Assembly: GCF_001039355.2 (NCBI RefSeq)
Contig: NW_019773736.1
Coordinates: 135,457 to 190,062 of the forward strand
Length of the DNA stretch: 54,606 bases
From: Lingula anatina
Lineage: Eukaryota; Brachiopoda; Lingulata; Lingulida; Lingulidae
Direction of reading: 5' to 3'
Within the stretch, counting starts at the first letter, position 1, and each line of letters opens with the position of its first letter. Below, in pieces: positions 9,842-20,841 of the stretch. Below the pieces are notes generated by a model. That model was given only the letters and a program-made list of their open reading frames with translations. It was not told the origin of the DNA and ran no database searches. A program made the position numbers and the translations under genes.

Positions 9842-9987
9842 CTGACTTCAGTCTGGAAGGTGTCATAGCTGCCCCTTATCATCATATACTCCAGGTTCTG
9901 TAGCACTGTCATGATGTCTGCCCTGGAGGCAGGAGAAGGAACTGTCTGGTCACCACGACGAGGGGTTTCAGAAGTTGTCCATGCACT
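9842..9987 (-). CDS. HSPG2: Perlecan exon: L4-1, part 4, contains RGD
   Basis: This 146-bp exon (phase 0 in, phase 2 out) encodes SAWTTSETPRRGDQTVPSPA, then SRADIMTVLQNLEYMMIRG and SYDTFQTEV. The ADIM-x-x-L-x-x-L-x-x-x-x-I-R block is the conserved L4 helix. An Arg-Gly-Asp tripeptide (9949-9957) sits in a loop that is longer than in L4-2 (119-bp exon). Acceptor TTTCAG, donor GTCAGT. Confidence 0.93.
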
Positions 9988-10343
9988 CTGAAATAGTGGA
10001 TGTAACATTTAATTTTAACATTTCGTGAATTGAGTTTTCAGATGTTGAATACTGTATACTTTTGTGATCACTGCATTAACTGTCAAAATGATTTGTTCTG
10101 ACTGCTGAAAAGTTGTAATGGCATGTTAGTTTGTCTGCCCTTTTTATTTTATTTAATCATCACATCCCAACAGACTTCTTCTTCAGATCTTATACAGTGA
10201 GCTCAGAAAAAAAGAGCATAACATAACGCACTTAAAAATCTCGCTTTAATACTATAAACCATTATCAACGATATTTAATCAAATGAGAATATGTATGCTC
10301 TTTTTCCTTTAAATCTAAAAGTCATTCAACGAGAGACCCTTAC

Positions 10344-10427
10344 CTCCACAAGGGGGACACTGATGCTCTCTGTCAAGCCTGGCCTTGGCTGCGTCTGCCT
10401 CCTGTGATACAGTGTTATTCCATTACC
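10344..10427 (-). CDS. HSPG2: Perlecan exon: L4-1, part 3
   Basis: This 84-bp exon (phase 0-0) encodes GNGITLYHRRQTQPRPGLTE and SISVPLVE. It matches the L4-2 exon at 4193-4276 in length and phase (GN-x-I-T-L). Acceptor TATAG, donor GTAAGG. Confidence 0.92.
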
Positions 10428-10740
10428 CTATAAAAATCACAGTTCAACATAAATCAATCTTGGAGAATACAAAGTGTCAATGTCAAGGTCAATGCGAATG
10501 TCAAGGACACATGAAACATGGATTTACATGTCTTTGGTGCTTGCGTGAATATCAAAGACAACACCTAATCTTGTAAAAAGTAATTATATGGAAAAAATAG
10601 TACCATTTGACTAATTCATTAAATAACTGTATGTTAATGAATACTATTTGCTAATTATAAATTTTAAATTTCAACACTGATCATTAAATACCAAACATGG
10701 CAACTGTGAAGAAACAAGCACAGGAAGTAGCGCCATCTAC

Positions 10741-10836
10741 CTTCATGATAACATCAGCAGTGGCCAGTCTATTCTGAGTGCCTGTAGGAGTCTGGTACTG
10801 GACTGTGTACTGCAAGTTACCACCATAACTTGTGAT
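10741..10836 (-). CDS. HSPG2: Perlecan exon: L4-1, part 2
   Basis: This 96-bp exon (phase 0-0) encodes ITSYGGNLQYTVQYQTPTG and LATADVIMK. The S-Y-G-G-x-L motif is diagnostic for laminin IV. Acceptor TTTCTCAG, donor GTAGAT (weaker than average). Confidence 0.93.
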
Positions 10837-11301
10837 CTGAGAAAAAATAAATCATAATTTTGAATATTAAGCCCAGCAATTTTCGTAACATTCTTTTGCA
10901 TACAAAAGAGGAAAGAAACCAAAAGTAAAAGGAGTCCAACAGTATAAATCAAACCAAATTAAAAGCTATTGACATAAACACATAATCAAGAGCAATTCTG
11001 CTCTATATCACTATAATCATCTCTCTGATAGTGACTGATGAAAAATATCAGTGGTGATTTTCAGAGGTTTTCAAGTGAACTTCTAAATCTTTGAAGCTGT
11101 GTAACTGGATCGCCAGTATACCAGGGGCTGACTGAGGCCATCTTCAGGGTCTTTCAGAAGACAGTCAGATTTTCAAGTTAACATTGATGGGTACTGTCGG
11201 GAGACAGTCACAAATGGAGGATGGATCAACAAAGATAATTTGAAAGACTGTCAGAAAAGATCTCTGAATCTGAGCACTACCATTATATGACTTTATCTTA
11301 C

Positions 11302-11481
11302 CCTATTCCCTAAGAACTGTCTGGGCATGTCAAAATAATACAACCCTGATGAGGGTCGCACTCTCCTGTTGAAGTCCTGAATCACAAACTCTCTCTGTGT
11401 GGGTAGGTACTGGACCAGGTTATTGGGCTGTGGGGCTCTGGTGTCTTTACTGACTAGCTCTATTGTGTTACCCATGAATAG
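11302..11481 (-). CDS. HSPG2: Perlecan exon: L4-1 (laminin IV), part 1
   Basis: This 180-bp exon (phase 0-0) encodes LFMGNTIELVSKDTRAP and later SSGLYYFDMPRQFLGNR. The Y-Y-x-x-x-P-x-Q-F-L-G-N/D-R block is the hallmark of laminin IV domains, just before the conserved V/I-T-x-Y-G-G strand that opens the next exon. Acceptor TTTCAG, donor GTAAGA. Confidence 0.93.
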
Positions 11482-11820
11482 CTGAAAAATGAAGAGAAAA
11501 TCATTAAGAGATTGCTCCGAGGTTTTTGAGCAATTGAATTTTGCCTTTGCTATTTTTAGTTAACACTGACATATTTTTTAAAATCTCCGAATTTCATTTA
11601 TGTATTTTATATCATTATAATAATATCTTTGTTTTTGGGAATACAAATTTGCAGTTTTGAAATAATATGAATGGTGCTTTTGGGATGCTGCTTGCAAAAA
11701 GTGACACCAATATATAATCCTTACATTCAAATTAACTTTTATTAAAATTACTATCATTATTTTGTATTATTGTCATGAATGCTGGAACAGAAAATTCCAT
11801 AATCAACAAACATAAAGTAC

Positions 11821-11945
11821 CTGTGACAGGTGTAGATTACTACTTGTGCACTGGTCGGTAATACCAAAACAGAAGCACCGTATGCAGTCCCTGACGTTCT
11901 TGGCATCAGAGTTGAAAAATGGTGCAGAGCACAGAGGCGGGGAGG
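11821..11945 (-). CDS. HSPG2: Perlecan exon: LE half-module leading into L4-1
   Basis: This 125-bp exon (phase 1 in, phase 0 out) encodes SPPLCSAPFFNSDAK, then NVRDCIRCFCFGITDQC and TSSNLHLSQ. The C-x-x-C-F-C-x-G-x-T-x-x-C core is the LE half that precedes a laminin IV insert; the equivalent exons 6724-6864 and 149-289 show the same core. Acceptor TTCCAG, donor GTACTT. Confidence 0.92.
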
Positions 11946-12256
11946 CTGGAATGGAACCAATTGTTAATATGGAAGCAAGTGAATGACTTAGGATTTAATT
12001 GGAAAATATATATCTTCTCTCTCAGAACTTCATACTTTTTAGAATTGTGTTTTGGGTTGATAATAACTGGTAACTTCTTTTTTTCTGTTATTCTAATGAA
12101 AACGAAGTTTCTTTCCTATTATAATTTTTTTACCCTTTTCTTTTAAAGCTTTTATGAATTCAACACATAGAAAAATAATCATCAAACTGTTTTTTCAAAA
12201 TTACACATACCATGACCATTTGACCAGGCATTAATAACTTTTCTTTTACTACTTAC

Positions 12257-12544
12257 GTTTCACAACCACAATGGCATCAGGCTGAGCAAAAATACTGCCT
12301 TTGTTATTGAGAGCTTCACAGGTGTAAGCACCAGCATCAGTCTCAATAGCGTTACGAATAACCAGAACACCGCGACCATTTTCTGAGGTCTGCGTCGCTC
12401 TTGGTGGTTTGGGGACATGCCCCCAGTTGAGACGCCATGTTATGAGGGGGACAGGGACACCAATGGCGGTACAAGTAATGGTGATAGTTTCCCCAATGTT
12501 CACCATGATCATGGGTCGTGGGGGAATGGTTACAGTGGGAGAGG
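12257..12544 (-). CDS. HSPG2: Perlecan exon: Ig2 (I-set), complete in one exon
   Basis: This 288-bp exon (phase 1-1) encodes one whole Ig domain: SPTVTIPPRPMIMVNIGET, ITITCTAIGVPVPLITWRLN, a loop with NGRGVLVIRNAIETD, AGAYTCEALNNKG, and G strand DAIVVVK. The two cysteines, the tryptophan and the D-A-G-x-Y-x-C motif are all present. Acceptor TTTGCAG, donor GTAAGT. Unlike Ig1 it has no internal intron. Confidence 0.95.
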
Positions 12545-13178
12545 CTGCAAAGAAAGGGATCAGAGTTTCAGTAATTTCTCACAAAATTTTAATTCAATTT
12601 CAACAAATTAATAATCATTATTATTTTATAAAATGCCCAAGAATGTTGATAGAAATATCTGTAGAAAAATTCATTAAAATTTAACAAATTTCATCATATT
12701 TCTAAAGTGCACAAAAATGCTGATCATAGTGATTATTTGAAAAAGATTATTTCAATTTCAAAACAAAGCAGGTTGGCTTCATGTCTGGGTGTATGTTTTT
12801 GTGAGCTAGAAGCAAATAAAAAACATAAATCTTGGAAAAATGGAATATCGGAAATGGAGAGTGTTTAAATTTTGTGAGTAATTACTGTTGACAGAAATAA
12901 CATTTTCATACCTGGAGAGAAAATACATGCAAAGACATTATTTGCAAGAGCTAGAGCATTTCTTAAAATTTGTTAAATATAATATTCTTGTTTAAAATGC
13001 AAAAGAGAAATCACAAATCCATCTCATTAGAGAAATTATAAAAAGAATATGTATTGTGTTTTTCATTAAATGCTAGCAAGATTTAATTTAGAAGAAAAGA
13101 TAGAATGAGACACACTTAAACAGAGAGAAAGTCAGTTCAATTGTCATTGAATGCATTCCTGAAACACAAACAAAATAC

Positions 13179-13193
13179 CAGGGGGTGCAGTTC
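13179..13193 (-). CDS. Candidate 15-nt microexon (or duplicated exon relic)
   Basis: In sense orientation this reads TTGTCTTGCAG | GAACTGCACCCCCTG | GTATTTTG: an acceptor with AG, a 15-nt segment, and a GT donor. The phase is 1-1, so inclusion would add five residues of the type x-T-A-P-P-G in frame between LDLa10 and Ig2. The acceptor and segment closely copy the start of the LDLa10 exon at 14056 (CAACTGCGCCCCCTGG). It may therefore be a decayed fragment of a duplicated exon that never splices. Confidence 0.3.
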
Positions 13194-13498
13194 CTGCAAG
13201 ACAAGACAATGTTATAAAAACAAGTAAAAAACGTTCTCTGCTTAAAACTAGTTAATCAATCAATTAATAAAATTTAGCACAAGAACATCATTCAGAGAGA
13301 GAGTTATAAATTTTCAGTTCACATACTAAAGTTCAGTTTTTTTTTCTGAGAGCACTTCTACCTCAAAGTAGAAATCGAGTATCAAGTAAATAAATGGATA
13401 ATAAATGAATCTCCACTCAATTGCAACAAAATGCAGATTTCGCAACACAGAAGAGCAGCATCAGAAATGTAACTCAGAAACTCAAGGTACTCATAGCT

Positions 13499-13772
13499 TA
13501 GGGAGCGTCCCCATAAACCCAATGTACTAGCTGGATCGATGCAACTCACCAAGGATTTTCGCTAAATTGCTTTCAATGTCAGCGGCTTAAATGTCTCGCA
13601 CACCTAATCAAGCTGCTAGAGGAAAATTAATGATAGTTATTTATAATCCCCAAGTTACTCAAGGGGGCATGCCAGACAATTAAGCTGATTATGCTGAAAA
13701 CACTTTAAGGAAAAGACCCACAGAGTTAGATAGATCCAGCTAGAATGACAGGTTTATGGGAATACAGTCTTA
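13499..13772. mobile_element. Palindromic MITE family 1, copy 2
   Basis: Left gagcgtccccataaaccc with agctggatcgat; right tagatccagctag with ttatgggaatacagtct. Inner arms aatgtctcgcacacc and ggcatgccagacaatt. Located in the intron between LDLa10 and Ig2, near the candidate microexon. Confidence 0.75.
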
Positions 13773-13924
13773 GATACTGTACTCAGGCATCCATACAAAG
13801 ATTTTTTTTCTTACACTCACAGGGATAATTTCAGAAAAATTTCCTGTTTAGGTAAGTAACTATACAGTTGAAGGAAAATATTAACCCCAAGTCTGAAATA
13901 TTGCATATTTTCCCACACACTTAC

Positions 13925-14056
13925 TGCAGCCAATTTCATCGGAGCTGTCCTGGCAGTCAAATTCTCCATCGCATTGGTAACTCTGTGGGATACACTGGTT
14001 GCCGTCTACACATCGATACTCATCTGCACGGCATGGGGCACCAGGGGGCGCAGTTG
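13925..14056 (-). CDS. HSPG2: Perlecan exon: LDLa module 10
   Basis: This 132-bp exon (phase 1-1) starts [15 protein letters not shown], then [19 protein letters not shown] and QDSSDEIGC. All six cysteines are present. Acceptor TTGCAG, donor GTAAGTG. Its first ~15 nt are echoed by the candidate microexon downstream at 13179-13193. Confidence 0.94.
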
Positions 14057-14385
14057 CTGCAAGACAAAATAAAGAGATGTGTGTAAGGTTACCTCTGTTC
14101 TTTTTTTCCTTTCAAACTTTTTTGCAAGCATATTGGTTTTTGACAATAAAGGGCCAGTTTGATATACATTAATTGTGCCAATGGTGAATGCTATTTTCAT
14201 ATATTTGGACTTTGTGTTTCTATAGAAGGGCACATGGGACAGCTAACAGACCTGTCTAACACTTGTGTCTGTAAATGTCAGTCAAATGTTGCTTAAGTTA
14301 CAACAAGTGGGCATGTGTGGAAATTATAAAATAAAGGAATCTGGCCACATCACCATTTTGCCACCAAGTGTTGTTGAATACTTAC

Positions 14386-14502
14386 GACAATTCTGTTCAT
14401 CAGAGCCATCGCCACAGTCGTTGTCACCATCACATATCCAGATCTTGAGGATACACTTGCCGTTTCTGCACTGTCTCTCATTGGGCTCACAGGGGATATT
14501 CA
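14386..14502 (-). CDS. HSPG2: Perlecan exon: LDLa module 9
   Basis: This 117-bp exon (phase 1-1) encodes [30 protein letters not shown] and GDGSDEQNC, a canonical LDLa with a full calcium cage ([12 protein letters not shown]). Acceptor TTGCAG, donor GTAAGT. Confidence 0.95.
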
Positions 14503-14906
14503 CTGCAATAGTGATAGCACAATAATGATAAAACAAAGTGTTTTCTTTATGTTTTCAAAAACTAAATATATTTTAAATCAGGCAAGAACATCGTAAATGA
14601 AATAAACTCCACATGCACCCACATATAGGTATCTACACACAAAACTGTCAAAATCTTGAAAAATTAGAAAATTTTGCCATATCTTTTAAATTAAAACAAT
14701 GCATGGTTTTGAAATTATTAGCATTGTCATCTGCTAACCAGCACATAACCTTTGGCAAACAAAATTAACAAAGTAGCTGTGGAATTTTTCTAATTGTAGT
14801 AGAAATAAAATCAAATGTAATGGTAGAGTAATATCTCGGGAAAAAACAAACCAAAAAGTGGGAAAAAAATTTATCAAATCCTACATGACTGACTGTCCCT
14901 ACTTAC

Positions 14907-15050
14907 AGCAGTTCAACTCATCAGACCTATCAGTGCAGTCATAGTCACCATCACACTTGTAATCATTTGGAAGACATTTCTCACGGTCCAAACACTGGAA
15001 CCGACCAGGTCCACAAGGACCCACTGGCCCTGGAGTGACCGGCTGTCCTC
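14907..15050 (-). CDS. HSPG2: Perlecan exon: LDLa module 8
   Basis: This 144-bp exon (phase 1-1) starts with a Gly/Pro-rich linker (GGQPVTPGPVGP), then CGPGRFQCLDREKC, LPNDYKCDGDYDC and TDRSDELNC. All six cysteines are present. Acceptor CCTTAG, donor GTAAGT. It is the first of three LDLa modules between Ig1 and Ig2. Confidence 0.94.
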
Positions 15051-15442
15051 CTAAGGTAAAACAATGGCCATGAAGGTCAGTATGACTTATTTCAGCACTA
15101 TTATATACTGACCGAATGATAATTGTAAGATGTCTACAAAAAGGAGGTTATTTAGCCTATTTTAGTTAAAACTATTATTTATAGTCAAACTCTTGCAATT
15201 AATCTTCATTTCTCATGCAGTGCTGGTTATTTCCACAATTAAAGTGATTTAGACAAGAATTTAAGCACTCTAGTAAATATAACTATGATTTGGACATAGT
15301 TTGATATATAACAGTAAATGTGTGGATAATTGCTGCCAATGAAATTATTTACTGCATGAACTAATTTCCGTAATTTTTATACTTGTCATAGTTTAATTCA
15401 AATAAAAAGGTCAATTAAATTAATGAAATAACAATAACATAC

Positions 15443-15581
15443 TTGATACTATCAAACGTGCAGTGGCTTGGAAAGTGCCACCGGTACCTAAAGCTTGACA
15501 CTCGTAAACCCCAGAATCTTCCACGCGAGCACCCTGTATGGTCAGCCTACCACGGTTGTCTGACGCCTTGAAGGGAAGAGC
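15443..15581 (-). CDS. HSPG2: Perlecan exon: Ig1 (I-set), C-terminal half
   Basis: This 139-bp exon (phase 0 in, phase 1 out) encodes ALPFKASDNRGRLTIQGARV, then EDSGVYECQALGTGG and a final G strand ARLIVS. The D-S-G-V-Y-x-C motif completes the Ig disulfide with the previous exon. Acceptor TTCCAG, donor GTATGT. Confidence 0.92.
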
Positions 15582-15864
15582 CTGGAACAACAGTCGCCAA
15601 TGGGTTTGAAAAACAAACAAGACTTTATTTTCGGCTTTTATAAAATTACAAAATACAATTGCAATTAACAAAAATGTCACTGCAATATGGACTTATTTTG
15701 AGGACTTCCTCACAGTATCACATAATATGTGTGCAAGCAAATGATGCATCAATAACCAACAGAAGTCCACATTATATTCAAGCACCTCTAATCTATAATA
15801 AAAAGATGTGTAACAGTATAAACTATTCAGGAACTTGTTTTATGTTTCCAAGCGTTCTGTATAC

Positions 15865-15992
15865 CTGACTGCCTGCCTTGAACCACCTGACTGGTGGTGG
15901 AGGGTTTCCTGTCGCCACGCACTGGAACACAGCATCCCTGCCCTCCAAGATCTGCAGCTGTCTTGGTGACACGGTCACTACAGTTGGAACAG
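15865..15992 (-). CDS. HSPG2: Perlecan exon: Ig1 (I-set), N-terminal half
   Basis: This 128-bp exon (phase 1 in, phase 0 out) encodes VPTVVTVSPRQLQILEGRDA, then FQCVATGNPPPPVRWFKAGSQ. The first Ig cysteine and the core tryptophan (RWFK) are visible. Acceptor TTTCAG, donor GTATAC. The Ig fold is split after the C strand, a common position for intra-Ig introns. Confidence 0.92.
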
Positions 15993-18109
15993 CTGAAAGG
16001 TGACGTTTATAAAAAATTGCTATATTAAAAAAACAACAACTGTTGTTCCAATGGTGATCTTTGGCAACTCAACATGAGACTAGAATGGGAGGAAATCCCA
16101 TGATGCATTAGTGATACAAGATGAGACCAACTCCTACCTGCAGCATTATTACAGAAAGAGGTTTCTTTGGATTTGTAAACAATTAAATTTGGTATAGTTG
16201 ACAAAAAATTAGAAATTCATTGTAGAAGAGAAGATACTTCTGAATAATACATTTTAATTTCATCTTATTAATTTTTCTTTTCTTTCTCTTTATATCTTTA
16301 TTAAATTTTGCTTTGTCACACAGGGTGTTCCCATTTAAAATAAATAAATCCCTTATATCATTATCAGTCTTATCTTGTACATAATGCCCCCTATAGTTAC
16401 AAAGTGAGATGGCGTCTGCTGAAATAAAATGTGATTTGGAAGGTTTTGCTTAACCTGCATTCATGGCACATGGAAAGCTCACATACACTGGTTACATGTT
16501 ACTTTGGGCATCATGAAGCTTTCAGTTCATCCATGATATAATTTAATGTATTAAATCTAACTAAGGTGAATGTTTGAGAGCATTTGGGCAGATGTGTTGC
16601 AATACAATTCTTGGATAGAGGTTAACTACCTATCCTGCATTTTTAAATGAAAAATAAAAGTCATTAAACTAATATAATATTTTCCTGAATTCATAAAAAA
16701 TCAACAAATTAATATGAAAAAGGAATTAAAACATGATCATGTTCACAAGATGTTTTTTCAACCATTGTGGAAAAAATTGACTGATAAATATGGAATTATT
16801 ATTAGAAAAGATAAAAAAACTTTCCAGTGTCAGGTATAGTTTTAACAAAAAAGTTTCCAGTCTCAGGTATAGTTTAAACTAAAAAGTTTTCAGTCTCAGG
16901 TAAAGTTTTAACTTAAAAAAGATATTGCATAACTGAAAGATGTATGAGATTACATGCAGGATACAGAGTATGGAGTTGAGTAGGACACTTAGACCACATT
17001 CAGATTGAAACATCATACCAGCAGGATCGATCCAATTCTGTGGAGGATTCTTGCTTAAGTGCATTCAGTGTAATCATCTTAATTGTATGACACGCCTTTG
17101 AGTAGCTAGTTAATAACCCCATTGAAACTTGAGGAGGCATGTCAGACTTTTAAGCTGATAACAGTGATTACATTTAGGGAGAATATCCCACAGAGTTGGA
17201 TCGTTCCAACTAGTATGATGGCTTTATCTGAACGCTCTCTTAATCTGTAGAAGTAGGTACCTAGAAATATTGTTTATGGGCTCACCGACAATTAAATTGC
17301 ACTGCAACTGTGATGCAACTGTTTTAGGTTTTGGTACGTGGGTTTCTTTACAAACACATTTTTCATACTTTTTTTCTCTAATTCAAATTCGTCATTCAAA
17401 AATATAACTATTACTGACCAGTAAGAGGCCTAGCTAGTAAGGCAAAGTATGTCCCATTTCTGGTTAAAAAATGTAGTCTTCTTTAAACTTAGCAATTATT
17501 TCCAAGTAATTGTTTGCAAATACATATTTTTTTTTCAATATTATATTTATTTACCATGAGATGAGTTTTGAAGCACAATTTATTAGAATGTTTGGGGTTT
17601 CTATAAGAATTACAATGGAGAATAATAAAATTGTCATGCAGGTTTTTCATTTTCGAATATCTAAATTCTACACAGAATATTAAGAATGAGATTCACATAG
17701 AGACAGATTAAGGTTCACAACAGGACAACATTCTGGACAAAACGGTTACAACATAATTATTTGTTATAAACATTATTATTTGTTATGTTAGATTGAACTT
17801 AAGAAAGCTATCTGTGAATATTTTCCTTTTTTTCATTCAATTTTCCAAAGACTTCAATTTTTAATAAGACGTTACAACTGTGACATTGATAATCATGAAA
17901 TATATGAAGGGAACAAAATATTTAGTTGAACCTATTACATAAAGATATTACGAATTTCAAAATTTCACAAACCTACAGCCAATTTGAAATGAAAATGAAA
18001 TGGAGAACGGAATGAAAATCAACTAAGCTGAAGAATATTCTCAAATATATAAATCATAAAACTTTATGATAAAGGTTCAACTAAAGGTCATTCGTTCACC
18101 CTCACTTAC
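15993..18109. other. Intron between LDLa7 and Ig1
   Basis: 2.1-kb intron holding MITE copy 3 and a triple short repeat around 16820-16915 (cttttcagtctcaggta-type unit). No exon was found. Confidence 0.6.
16991..17243. mobile_element. Palindromic MITE family 1, copy 3 (diverged ends)
   Basis: The left part catcataccagcaggatcga pairs with ttggatcgttccaactagta/tgatg on the right. Inner arms attgtatgacacgcc and ggcatgtcagactttt. The outermost TIRs are poorly kept. Confidence 0.6.
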
Positions 18110-18220
18110 GACAATTCAACTCGTCAGAGCGGTCAGAACAATCGTATCTTCTGTCGCAACGACTGTTCCGTGGAACACACTGACCATTCCGGCAGCGATA
18201 CTCTCCCGGCAGGCAGAAGG
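18110..18220 (-). CDS. HSPG2: Perlecan exon: LDLa module 7
   Basis: This 111-bp exon (phase 1-1) encodes FCLPGEYRCRNGQC, VPRNSRCDRRYDC and SDRSDELNC. Six cysteines and the SDE motif are present. The acceptor is AATTGACAG, with a weak pyrimidine tract; the donor is GTAAGT. It is the last of the first LDLa group, before Ig1. Confidence 0.93.
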
Positions 18221-19517
18221 CTGTCAATTGTAGTAGAACAGGATGCAGTAGTAAATAGAGTACAATATTGCCCATTTTATTCTGCAATCTCACACCCACA
18301 TGCTTTACGCTTTCTCAGAGGCGGTGTGTACTGCAGCCAAGATATATGGACAATGTTGTGATACTAAGTAAGTAAAAGTCAGTACTATAATTTGGTCTCA
18401 CTCAAACAATGTTTGCAATATTGTAATTATTTTGGTTGAATTCAATTTTAATGTATTTGTTTATCATATGCAATAATCAATCTATTTTGCAACAGATCTG
18501 TTTACAATTCACCAAAATGAATTTAACTTTCAGACAATTACTTGCATAAGACTTTTATCCAAACATTAATATAATGCAAATGTTTTAGAGTGATTCCATG
18601 TTGCTATGTTGGGCTTTCTATATAAATATACTTCACAGAGTGACATTGATTTTTATAAATGAAACATACGCTTACATCCAAAGCACAAATTATAATATAT
18701 TTGACATTGTCAAACTTAAGTCTGCAATTTATACTGTTACAAAAATAATTCAATACTGTTACCAAAAAAAAGCTTGTGCTCTAACTTACTGAATAAAAAG
18801 CAAAATACAACAAAGTTTTATCTGTCAATATTTGTGAATGTGTGTAAAAATACATGTATTAATTTGAACCAATAGCAAAGCAAGCAATATTTGCTGCATT
18901 TCTGTGAATATATCCCAAGCCCAAGCAAGCATTTTTTAATCAGAGACAACTAGTGGACATTGTTAAATGGCAGACATCCAAAAGACAGTAGAAATTGGGT
19001 TGGAAAATAGAATAATTTGAAAGAGGAAAAATTGGAAACAAGGTGGAAATAATACTACTACAATTTTACTGCTACATTTAAAGTGAACAAAAATACTTAA
19101 GTTGAACTATTCTTAAGTATATGGGAAGGGCAAGAAAAAACTTAAAATTTATGAATGTATAGAAACAGACAACTTAAAAAAGGAATGTTTTAAACAATTG
19201 GAACCAAAACTGTAAGATGCACCACTATTTCCAAGGATAATATTCATATTAAAACCATATCAACTCTATAAAGTAGGATTAAAACTAACACCATTAAAAA
19301 AATTTCACAATTTAACAAGAAAATGAAACTGAAATAGGTGTTGCTCGAAAGAAATTTAGCAAAATGTTAGGAATGGAAAAGACCTAATGTGTTATAAAAC
19401 ATTTAATTCAAGCTGCCAGTACATGTGCTTATAAATTTTGACCAAAATTTCTTTATACAAAAGGTTGGAACCACATTTCAACATACATGTAATGTACACA
19501 CTCACTAAAGCATACTT

Positions 19518-19519
<2 letters not shown>

Positions 19520-19552
<33 letters not shown>
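19520..19552. repeat. (AC)n microsatellite next to the LDLa6 donor
   Basis: The AC run on the plus strand becomes GT in the transcript and begins about 14 nt downstream of the exon 19566-19682 donor. Confidence 0.97.
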
Positions 19553-19556
<4 letters not shown>

Positions 19557-19565
19557 AATACATAC

Positions 19566-19682
19566 GACAGTTAACTTCATCTGATCCGTCCTGACAGTCC
19601 CTTCGCCTGTCGCAACGCTGGCTTGAACGAATGCATTGTCCAGACGTACACGTGAACTGGTTTGCACCACATGGTCGCAATG
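19566..19682 (-). CDS. HSPG2: Perlecan exon: LDLa module 6
   Basis: This 117-bp exon (phase 1-1) encodes [29 protein letters not shown] and QDGSDEVNC, all six cysteines present. Acceptor TTCCAG, donor GTATGT. A (GT)n tract, in sense orientation, begins about 14 nt past the donor (19520-19552). Confidence 0.94.
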
Positions 19683-20493
19683 CTGGAATTATAAAAAGTT
19701 ACCATATTTTTAAATCATACTAACCATTAACTATAATATAATAATAATAATATATAAATATTTTATAAAGCTAACATTTTACTCACAGTTAGTTTGAACA
19801 GAAGTTTGAATTGAGAGTGCCAGTATCATCCATATTCATTGTTCCTGTTACGATTTTAAAACTGCAACTTTGTTTTATTTGCAAATTACAACCTGTTTTG
19901 TATAGAAAGCACAATTACATTTGCGTCAAAGGAATCCACATGTGGAATTTGGTATTTTGTGCTTTCATTATGAACTTGAAGCAGTGGCTATGACAGCATC
20001 AATAATTCTATGCCAATATTTTTTACCTATGACTCAAGGCATAATAATGAAGTCAATAAAGCAAGTCCAAAGAAAAAAATCCCATTAAGATTTGTTAGCA
20101 AGGAACATATCTGAATCACACATTCAAATATTTCAAGAGCTTGAGGCATTAAAAACATTCAGAAAAGAAACTGAGAAAAAACAATCATCAAAGCATTTAA
20201 TGAAAACACTCAAACATATGACTGGCTGTGAGCATGACCCATTAGAGTCAGTGTTATAAAACCAAGTTGTTTTATCAGCGATTTCCAACTGTGACACACA
20301 ACAATCATAATGAGAGAAACTACCAGCAGTCCAAAACCACAGTAAGGAAGCCAAAGGGAAAAGAAGCAAGATCTGCATTGTCACATATATAGTAGATATG
20401 TTTTCATAATTGCAGCATATTAGATATATGTTTCCATAAGAATAAAAGGACAATTTTTAGTTTTCAAAATATTGAAGTTATAAGAATTAGTTT

Positions 20494-20533
20494 AATAATA
20501 GTAATAATAATAATAATAGTAATAATAATAATG
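20494..20533. repeat. (AAT)n trinucleotide repeat
   Basis: Imperfect aat/taa units with a few tag interruptions. Confidence 0.85.
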
Positions 20534-20841
20534 GCATTTTACCATCTTTTTGTAATGAAAATGTGTACATTGCTGGTATTTACAACACACATCAACAAAG
20601 ATATATAATAGTTGTTAAGACTTCATCAGACTGAACAATTGCAAAATATTCTAATTCTGACCAACAATAATCTATAAACTGATGTTTGACTATATCTGTC
20701 AATTACACTTGCATGGTTCAAAAATTGGAACTGGTAGGTTATTCAAAAGCTTCCATGTTAATAAAGCATCCGCCACCAACACCACCAAGACTTAAACAAG
20801 GTATAGCAGTCTAGACAATACCGATTAGGCATTTGTGAATT

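Larger units (their letters stand above)
6865..12256. other. Introns of cassette 1
   Basis: Introns of about 220-730 bp between the exons of 7285-11945. Noted contents are TTA/TAT-rich low-complexity DNA (about 7597-7660) and an A-rich tract near 8520. No foldback element or reading frame of interest was seen. Confidence 0.6.
12545..13924. other. Intron between LDLa10 and Ig2
   Basis: 1380-bp intron with the candidate microexon (13179-13193) and MITE copy 2 (13499-13772). The rest is AT-rich with no further signal. Confidence 0.6.
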
